14,112 nucleotides of DNA from Clostridiales bacterium (GTDB lineage: Bacteria > Bacillota > Clostridia > Christensenellales > Christensenellaceae), in contig JAHZHM010000282.1 in assembly GCA_019420265.1 (NCBI GenBank), positions 1,027 through 15,138 of the forward strand, written 5' to 3'. Positions 6,479 through 12,700 of this stretch are shown one piece after another. Each line of letters begins with the position of its first letter. The first letter of the stretch is position 1. Position numbers and translations under genes: made by a program. Below the pieces are notes generated by a model. That model saw nothing but the letters and a program-made list of their open reading frames with translations, was not told the DNA's origin and ran no database searches.

Positions 6479-6504
6479 AAAAAGCGCTATAAAGGCGCTT
6501 TTTT
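6479..6504 (+). terminator. Intrinsic terminator after the cysteine-rich small gene
   Basis: Stem AAAAAGCGC (6479-6487) / GCGCTTTTT (6495-6503) with a 7-nt loop and a T-run begins 2 nt after the stop codon. Confidence 0.85.
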
Positions 6505-6620
6505 CTTGCCCTTTTTTGCCGTGCAGAGAATGTTCTGCGCGCAAGCCCTCCGGTCCGCAAAAAAAGAACGTGCCTTTTCAAGCGCAATCGCAAAATACCA
6601 AAGCTTGTTTCAAATTTCTC

Positions 6621-6652
6621 TTTACTTTACTACGCTACTATGCTAGTATAAT
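6621..6652 (+). promoter_or_regulatory. Likely promoter of the amino-acid ABC transporter operon
   Basis: A perfect -10 box TATAAT lies at 6647-6652 within an AT-rich stretch. The -35 side is less clear: TTTACT occurs twice (6621-6626 and 6626-6631), giving spacers of 20 and 15 bp, neither ideal. Start of transcription would be near 6659, about 54 nt before the first ATG. Confidence 0.6.
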
Positions 6653-6669
6653 ACTTGTCCTGAAAATCA

Positions 6670-6687
6670 CACCGAAGTATTTCGGTG
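6670..6687 (+). promoter_or_regulatory. Inverted repeat in the leader of the amino-acid transporter operon
   Basis: CACCGAA (6670-6676) and TTCGGTG (6681-6687) are perfect inverted arms around GTAT. The repeat begins about 11 nt after the predicted transcription start and ends 17 nt before the ribosome binding site. It could be a repressor operator overlapping the start region or a short RNA hairpin. No T-run follows, so it is not a terminator. Confidence 0.5.
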
Positions 6688-6712
6688 AAGAATGTATTGA
6701 ATTGGAGAAAGA

Positions 6713-7570
6713 ATGATGAAGAAGAGACTGATTTTTGTTTTCATGGCGGCACTTTTGCTGCTCTCCCTTTGCCTGGCATCCTGCGCAAAGAAGGATGCGG
6801 GATATGTCGTCCTTTCCGAGCCCCTGGCGGAGGAACAGTTCGCCATTGGCTTCCGCAAAGAGGATAAGGCGCTTTGCCAGGCTGTAGAAAAGGCGCTGGT
6901 CGAGATGAAGGAAGATGGCACGCTGGCCAAAATCGACGAAAAGTGGTTTGGCAAGGAAGTGAGCATCGTGGATGCCTCCCTCATCACGGCGGATGCGACA
7001 GACGATTCCCTGTCTCAGCTCCAGGAAAGAGGTAAGTTTGTCCTCGGGCTGGACGATTCCTTCCCGCCCATGGGCTACCGCGATGAGAACAACGAGATCG
7101 TCGGCTACGATATCGATGTGGCGACGGAGGTCTGCAAGCGCCTGGGCGTTGAGCTCGTGCTTCAGCCCATCAACTGGACTGCCAAAGAGAAGGAGATCAA
7201 TTCCGGCAATATCGACTGCATCTGGAATGGCTTCTCCATCAACCCCGAGCGCCAGGAGCAGCTCTGCCTCTCCATGCCCTATCTGCAAAACCGCCAGGTC
7301 ATCGTAACGACGCAAAAGCTCTACGATAAGGGCCTTCAGAGCGCAGAGGATTTGGCCGGCAAGACGCTGGTTCTGCAAGGCGGCTCCACTGCTGTGGATG
7401 CCCTGGCAAAGTTCCCGGATCTGGCCGCAAGCCTCAAGGACGGCGCGGCTGTGGAAGTGGATACCTATGTGCTGGCGATGTTCGACCTCTCCTCGGGCGG
7501 CGCGGATGCCGTTTTGATGGATGAAGTTGTCGCAAACTACTACATCGCAAACCCTGCGGCGCAGGAATAG
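6713..7570 (+). CDS. Amino-acid ABC transporter substrate-binding lipoprotein with circularly permuted SBP_bac_3 domain
   Basis: The 285-residue protein begins with a lipoprotein signal peptide (Lys-rich start, hydrophobic 7-22, lipobox LASC 21-24, mature from Cys24), so it should be anchored outside the membrane and deliver a polar amino acid to the permease encoded next. Residues 99-280 (LQERGKFVLGLDDSFPPMGY to VDEVVANYYIAN-like end) match the usual beginning and middle of an SBP_bac_3 domain, including IDVATEVCKRLG and DCIWNGFSI. The normal C-terminal end is missing there. It is found instead at residues 31-85: YVVLSEPLAEEQFAIGFRKED, then EMKEDGTLAKIDEKWFG. A linker (86-98) joins the old C-terminus to the old N-terminus. 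Each part occurs once, so this is a circular permutation, not a duplication. GGAG (6704-6707) serves ATG 6713 or 6716. Transporter role is secure. Confidence 0.9.
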   Translation: MMKKRLIFVFMAALLLLSLCLASCAKKDAGYVVLSEPLAEEQFAIGFRKEDKALCQAVEKALVEMKEDGTLAKIDEKWFGKEVSIVDASLITADATDDSLSQLQERGKFVLGLDDSFPPMGYRDENNEIVGYDIDVATEVCKRLGVELVLQPINWTAKEKEINSGNIDCIWNGFSINPERQEQLCLSMPYLQNRQVIVTTQKLYDKGLQSAEDLAGKTLVLQGGSTAVDALAKFPDLAASLKDGAAVEVDTYVLAMFDLSSGGADAVLMDEVVANYYIANPAAQE

Positions 7571-7581
7571 CAAGCAAAAAC

Positions 7582-7612
7582 GGCGGGCGGCTCCGGCTTC
7601 CCGCCTTATTTT
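7582..7612 (+). terminator. Hairpin between binding-protein and permease genes (partial terminator)
   Basis: GGCGGG (7582-7587) pairs with CCCGCC (7600-7605) and TTATTTTT follows. It lies 11 bp after the binding-protein stop and before the permease ribosome binding site (7615-7622). Such intra-operon hairpins commonly stabilise or limit transcript so that the binding protein is made in excess. A full stop is unlikely because no promoter is seen for the next gene. Confidence 0.55.
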
Positions 7613-7627
7613 TGAAAAGGAGCGCCT

Positions 7628-8278
7628 ATGTCTGGCCAAGCACTGCAAACCTTTATTTTCAATATGCTGGATGCCTCCCTGGTTACGCTGGAGGTATTCT
7701 TTCTAACACTGCTCTTCTCCCTGCCCCTGGGGCTGGTTTTTGCGGCTGGGCGCATGTCGCGCCGCAGATGGCTCCGCATCCCGATGGAGGGCTTTTTGCT
7801 CGTTATCCGGGGAACGCCTCTCATCTTGCAGCTTATCTTCTTCTATTTCGTCCCGCCGGATTTGCTGGGCATCGGCCTGCCGCGCTTTTGGGCGGCCATC
7901 CTGGCTTTTTCTATCAACTACGGCGCGTATTTCGCCGAAATTTTCCGGGGCGGCATTCAGGCGATAGATCCCGGGCAGATAGAAGCGGCCAAAGTTCTGG
8001 GATTTGGCAAAATGCAGACATTTTTCCGCATCACGCTGCCGCAGGTTGTCAAAATCATCCTGCCTTCCATGGGCAATGAATTTATGACGCTGGTTAAGGA
8101 TACTGCTCTGGCGCAGACCATCGGCGTCGCAGAAATTTTCCGCCTGGCAAATACTTCCGCTTCCGGCAGTTTTTCCACGCTGCCCATCATCATCGCCGGA
8201 GTTTTCTATTTTGCCATGAACGGCATCGTCTCTCTGGGCTTCTCCTATCTTAACCGAAAGCTCTCCTATTATCAGTGA
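7628..8278 (+). CDS. Polar amino-acid ABC transporter permease (HisM/GlnP type)
   Basis: The 216-residue membrane protein forms the channel of a polar amino-acid importer, probably as a homodimer since only one permease gene is present. It shows SLVTLEVFFLTLLFSLPLG (17-35), the family motif RGTPLILQL (61-69), INYGAYFAEIFRGGIQAI (96-113) and the EAA loop EAAKVLGFGKMQTFFRITLPQ split over residues 119-139, which docks on the ATPase. Hydrophobic spans cover about 18-40, 56-76, 87-107, 136-150 and 185-208. AAAAGGAG (7615-7622) precedes the ATG. The gap to the next ATG is 7 bp. The partner binding protein upstream is permuted, which would matter for how its lobes contact this permease. Confidence 0.94.
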   Translation: MSGQALQTFIFNMLDASLVTLEVFFLTLLFSLPLGLVFAAGRMSRRRWLRIPMEGFLLVIRGTPLILQLIFFYFVPPDLLGIGLPRFWAAILAFSINYGAYFAEIFRGGIQAIDPGQIEAAKVLGFGKMQTFFRITLPQVVKIILPSMGNEFMTLVKDTALAQTIGVAEIFRLANTSASGSFSTLPIIIAGVFYFAMNGIVSLGFSYLNRKLSYYQ

Positions 8279-8285
8279 GGTTCCT

Positions 8286-9047
8286 ATGAAAAAGCCGCTT
8301 CTCTCTATGCAAAATATCACCAAGCGCTTTGGAGACGTCTCTGTGCTAAAAGGCGTCAGCCTGTGCGTCGATCAGGGCGAAGTGATCGCCATCATCGGCC
8401 CCTCGGGCTCGGGCAAATCCACGCTGCTGCGCTGCGCGCTCATGCTGGAGCGCATCGATTCGGGCAGCATTGAAATCTGCAATCAGAAGATGGCAGAGGG
8501 CGATCCCGCCGTCTACGCTGAGAAAAAGGCGCTCAAAGAGCTCCAGCGCAAAATCGGGCTGGTTTTTCAGAACTTCAATCTCTTCCCGCATCTATCCGTG
8601 CTGGAAAATATCACAGCTGCCCCCATTCGCGTGGCAGGGCAGAGCAGGGAGCAGGCCGAGCAAAAAGCCCTGGCATTGCTGCAAAAAGTTGGCCTGACTG
8701 AAAAAGCCAGCGCCTATCCCTATCAGCTTTCCGGCGGCCAAAAGCAGCGGGTTGCCATTGCCCGGGCAATGGCGCTGGAGCCGGAAATCCTTTTTTTCGA
8801 TGAGCCGACTTCCGCGCTGGATCCCGAGCTGACGGGCGAGATTTTGAAAGTCATCCGGGAATTGGCCGAGGAGAAAATGACGATGGTCATCGTCACGCAC
8901 GAGATGGCGTTTGCCAAAAGCGTCGCAGATCGCATTCTCTTTTTGGATGGCGGCGTTGTGGCAGCGGAAGGCAACCCAGAAGAAGTGCTGGGTGAGGGCA
9001 AAAGCGCGCGTATGGCGCAGTTTTTACAGAAATTCGAGGAAATCTAG
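8286..9047 (+). CDS. Polar amino-acid ABC transporter ATPase (GlnQ/HisP type)
   Basis: The 253-residue cytoplasmic ATPase drives the amino-acid importer. All motifs are canonical: Walker A GPSGSGKST (38-46), Q-loop Gln95 in VFQNFNLFPHLSVLENI, signature LSGGQKQRVAIARA (148-161), Walker B ILFFDEP (168-174), D-loop SALD and switch His205 in VTHEM. Length and sequence are typical of the GlnQ group. It starts 7 bp after the permease stop with a modest TGAGG site that uses the stop region, suggesting coupling. A strong terminator follows, ending the three-gene operon. The amino acid carried cannot be assigned from these genes. Confidence 0.95.
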   Translation: MKKPLLSMQNITKRFGDVSVLKGVSLCVDQGEVIAIIGPSGSGKSTLLRCALMLERIDSGSIEICNQKMAEGDPAVYAEKKALKELQRKIGLVFQNFNLFPHLSVLENITAAPIRVAGQSREQAEQKALALLQKVGLTEKASAYPYQLSGGQKQRVAIARAMALEPEILFFDEPTSALDPELTGEILKVIRELAEEKMTMVIVTHEMAFAKSVADRILFLDGGVVAAEGNPEEVLGEGKSARMAQFLQKFEEI

Positions 9048-9060
9048 CTCTTTTCGCTTA

Positions 9061-9092
9061 AAAATCACCGCATTCTAGCGGTGATTTTATTA
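9061..9092 (+). terminator. Intrinsic terminator of the amino-acid transporter operon
   Basis: An 11-bp perfect stem AAAATCACCGC (9061-9071) / GCGGTGATTTT (9078-9088) with a 6-nt loop lies 13 bp after the ATPase stop. Flanking A and T runs could make it work in both directions. Confidence 0.92.
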
Positions 9093-9737
9093 TGCCTATC
9101 CTCCCACCATGGGAGTGCTATAGAAACTGCGCTGCTTTGCTTTTGCATAGCCGCACCGTTTTGAATGCAAAGCGTTCTTCTCTATCCTGGCAAATGCGGG
9201 CATACATCCAAACACGCCCAATGCGCCATGGGGCACGCGGAAATCAAAATAATGCCAACTTTATTTTGCCCATGCGATGTCCTGCGAGGAACGCGCCGCA
9301 TGGCAGCAGAATCGCTTGGTCTTGCTCTGCCTTCTTGCATCGCCAAGCCGCGAAAACTTCTGAGAACATGTGCAACAGCTTTCCAAAAGCCGAAAGGCGG
9401 CAAACCCAACATCAGGCCCGCCGACATATGAGAACATTTGGCGCGATAGCCAGGAACATATCCATATTTATTCTAATTTTATGAACCTCCCTTATTTTGC
9501 TCTAGGTAAGTTGGACGACGGGGCCGACTTTGAGCCAGAGAAGAACTGTTATAAACGCGCGGACTTCCATATCGACAGCCCAACTCAGCATGAAACAATC
9601 GCTCCAGAGGCACAAAAGAGAAAACATCAACCCGAACAATTTGAGTATTCAGATAAATATTTCTACGGAAATGTTTTGTATAGACATGGAGCCTATCCCT
9701 CGCTAAAAGCTTTTATCTATGGCCCTTTTCTTTTGTT
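9093..9737. other. Gene-poor spacer, no supported gene
   Basis: About 645 bp between two terminators hold no gene I can support. Open frames exist on the plus strand (from 9092 and from 9481), but they have weak or no ribosome binding sites, no recognisable motif, and the second runs on into the antisense of the surface-protein gene. Base use shifts midway: 9093-9430 is GC-rich with many short CGC/GCG words, while 9440-9740 is clearly more A- and T-rich than the neighbours. The stretch translated from ATG 9481 (NLPYFALGKLDDGADFE) has a protein-like, charged composition, so a decayed gene or gene remnant is possible. No transfer RNA, repeat array or insertion-sequence end was seen. Confidence 0.5.
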
Positions 9738-9789
9738 GCCAATCAAAAAAAGTGAACGCAATATCTCGCGTTCACCTTTTTTGATTGGC
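9738..9789 (-). terminator. Long-stem terminator of the surface-protein gene (probably bidirectional)
   Basis: Arms 9738-9759 and 9768-9789 pair over 22 bp around an 8-nt loop. The single A/C mismatch on the plus strand (9751 against 9776) becomes a G.U pair in RNA made from the minus strand, which suits a terminator for the minus-strand gene ending at 9794. The core is GGTGAACGC/GCGTTCAC with a run of T after it in minus-strand sense. On the plus strand six T also follow the core, so it can work both ways. Confidence 0.88.
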
Positions 9790-9793
9790 CGCT

Positions 9794-12700
9794 TTACAGC
9801 TTGCCCGTATTCTTTTGTTTGTTCCTATAGCCCAGGAGAATCGCGCCCGCTACCGAGGATACGATCAGCGCCGCAAGAATCACCGTGGCAGGCGTACCAT
9901 CGCCGGTGCCCGGCAATTCCCCCTTGCCCTCGCCGTTGCTGCCTGGGTCTTCTGCTTCGGTTTCCTGCAGGTTATGGAACTCAATCTCCCCTGTATAGGG
10001 CTTTCCATTCAGCGTGATGATAGGCTCTTCTATGACGAGGTTCGTCTTATCATCCTCTGTGATCCGCACGAGAATCTGATAGACGGATTCATCGTATGTC
10101 ACGCCGCTTTCGGCCTCGTTCATCTCCATAAGGATATACCGGTATTCGCCTACGGCGCCAAACCACAGCTCCTGGAACTCGATCTGGCCATCTACTGCCT
10201 GAACTGTCTCTCCATAACCATCGGCTCCGGACAATTTGAAGGAGAAGCGCGTTCCCTGCAGAGGCTCTCCATTGAGGAATTTCTGCGCCTTTAGCTGCAG
10301 CGTGGGCCCTGGCAATCTTTCATACAGGAAGGTGATCACAGCCGTCTTCCCATCTTCCAGAATTCGCGTCTCATAGGGAGCGCTGGCCAGTTTCCAGCCC
10401 CAATCCTCGAAATCCCGATATTTTGCCGTAACGTAGCTGAGCTTGGTCGGGACATTCACATCCGGGGAGACGATGCGATCTTCATTATCCTTCTCGCGAT
10501 AGCGGATGGTGTAGTAGCGCCCAGCATAGCGATATTCAAAGGTCAGGATATTTTCCTTGGGATCCGTCTGCAAAAGCATGCTCTGGCTGTAGTAGTCGGA
10601 CTCAAAATACATACCATCGATATAGTAGCCGGAATCGAGCGCGTTTGCGTTGATGGTATCTCCCACATAGCCCTCTACATTCGTCTTAGTTTCATCCAGC
10701 AGTTTTTTGGAGCCATCTGGCATTTTCAAAACATGCTGAACTGTATATTTCGTGGGCACCTTCGGCTTCCACAGCGCATAGACAACGGTATCTTTGGTGA
10801 TTTCCTGCGTGAACTTGAAGGGAACGCTTCCCGTTTCATCCAGGAACCAGCCTGCGAAGTAGTAATCATCGTTCGTCGGGTCCGGCAAATCTGCAGCTGT
10901 CTCATTCGGGTTCACCGTCTGGACGTTGATGACATCGCGGAAGACCTTTTCTGCCCCGTCGAATTCCACAGTCTTGGTCTCGCCGCCATTGAGCTTATCG
11001 ATAAACACCACACGATAATGGACATCGCTGAAGCGGTAGTAGACATCGATATTTTTCGCCGGCATTGCCGCCATGCTGCTTGCATTGAACGGAATCGTGC
11101 CATCGGGATCCAGATACCATTTGCCAGCGCCGCCTATCACCGGATCGGCCCCGGCCGCATCTGTATAGCCCAGATGCTCAAAAGTGCCTGTTTCAGCGTC
11201 ATAGGAGAAATATGCGTTGAAATAGTTATTGGCCCCGCCCGTGCCATCCAGCAGCTGCTGATAGAGAATCTCCGGCGCATTGCTCTTGGTTGTGCCATCC
11301 GGGTTTACCGTATCGCCGGTTGTGTAGATCGGCCGGATGATCAGATCGCCGTTCTTATCCTTTAGGAGATTCCCTTCCGCATCGATAGCGGCGGTATTGT
11401 ATGTGATATTGTATCGGTTGCGCGTCAGAGCCAGCACATTGGTGGCGGACATTGGGGTTGTCGCGCTTGCATCGGAATCCATGATAGAGCGGGGGTAAAG
11501 ATGGCCGTTGCGGGCGCTCGGGCTTGTGTTCATATACCTCCACCGGTTCACAGAACTCGAAGGATACAGCCAGCCAATTCTGACCGACGACTCCATGCGC
11601 TGCTGCATATCCTTATCCAGCACGCTGTCGTTCATCGTCGCGCTCATATTGCTGGTTACGCGGATCCAGTCGGTGATCCAGTAATCATCCGGAACGATAT
11701 TTCCGAATTTTAAGCTTCTCTGCCAGACTTCCCAGGTCGGCAAATACGCATAATAGCTCTTGCCGTCCATCACCTGGTTTCTCTGATAGTTTGCATAGTT
11801 TCCGGAGGCCGGGTTCGCCGTGAGCCTATTGGGCGGAATCGTCATGGGCTTACTGGTGATATTGGCCTGCGTAATGACATTTTTTACTTTCTGCCCCGTA
11901 AACTTGGCATCTGTCGTCGTAAAATCGCCGCTGATGCTGGTCCGCCACATTTGCGCTCTAAAGCCTGCGGGTATTTTGGCATCATACGAAAGGATATCGC
12001 AGGGAGCATCTACTGTATCCGTCTGAAGCAGAGAATACCGAATGCCCGTGCTGGTATCTGTGACGACATCCGTCTCGCTGGGCAGCGCTTCCGCATAATA
12101 CTGGATCGTATAGGTGTTGCTGACATTGCCATAGAACGGATAAAGGTGCATAACGTGCGTGCCGTAGGTATAGCTGCCGTCTTCCAGATTATAGCTGCTT
12201 TCGCGGCTGAACCGATCGCCTTTCCACACGCCGGTGTATCTCTGCATCATAACCGTCGCGGGAGTGCTGCCATCGGGGGCCAAATCTGCCCCGCCGTTTG
12301 TATATGTCTGGAATACGGAAGGAGTAATTTCCGCTACGCCCGCAAAGCCCAGTTTGGCAGGCTCGAGGATGCCCTCCGGCGCCTGATAGTAGTTCTTGTT
12401 GTGCTGCTCCGAGGTGAAATACAGGCCGGTTCTATCGGTTGTCTCTCCCAGGAATTTCTGAACATAGTTATTCGTATAGCTGCCCGACTGCACCTCGCCG
12501 CCCATGGCCGCCAGATTATCTCTGACGATATTTTCCCACTGGGTGTAATTGGTGCCTGTATATCCCGTGCCCATGGCCGAAGCAGAGCCAGCCTGATGCC
12601 CCTGGCTTACGGGCATGCCGAATTTGCCGATGAAAGTATACTGTGCCGGAAGCGCGGGATCTTCGTTGGCCATATCGTGCAGAATATGGTGCGCAAAGCG

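Noticed and set aside
6713..7570. Tandem duplication of the binding domain or two fused truncated genes
   Set aside because: Each segment of the domain appears only once and together they add up to one whole domain, which favours permutation.
9092..9484. 130-codon plus-strand frame after the amino-acid operon
   Set aside because: It starts inside or right at the terminator, lacks a ribosome binding site and reads as non-protein-like sequence.
9370..10017. 215-codon plus-strand frame
   Set aside because: It runs through the long-stem terminator and into the antisense of the surface-protein C-terminus; only its middle looks protein-like, so it was reported only as a possible remnant.
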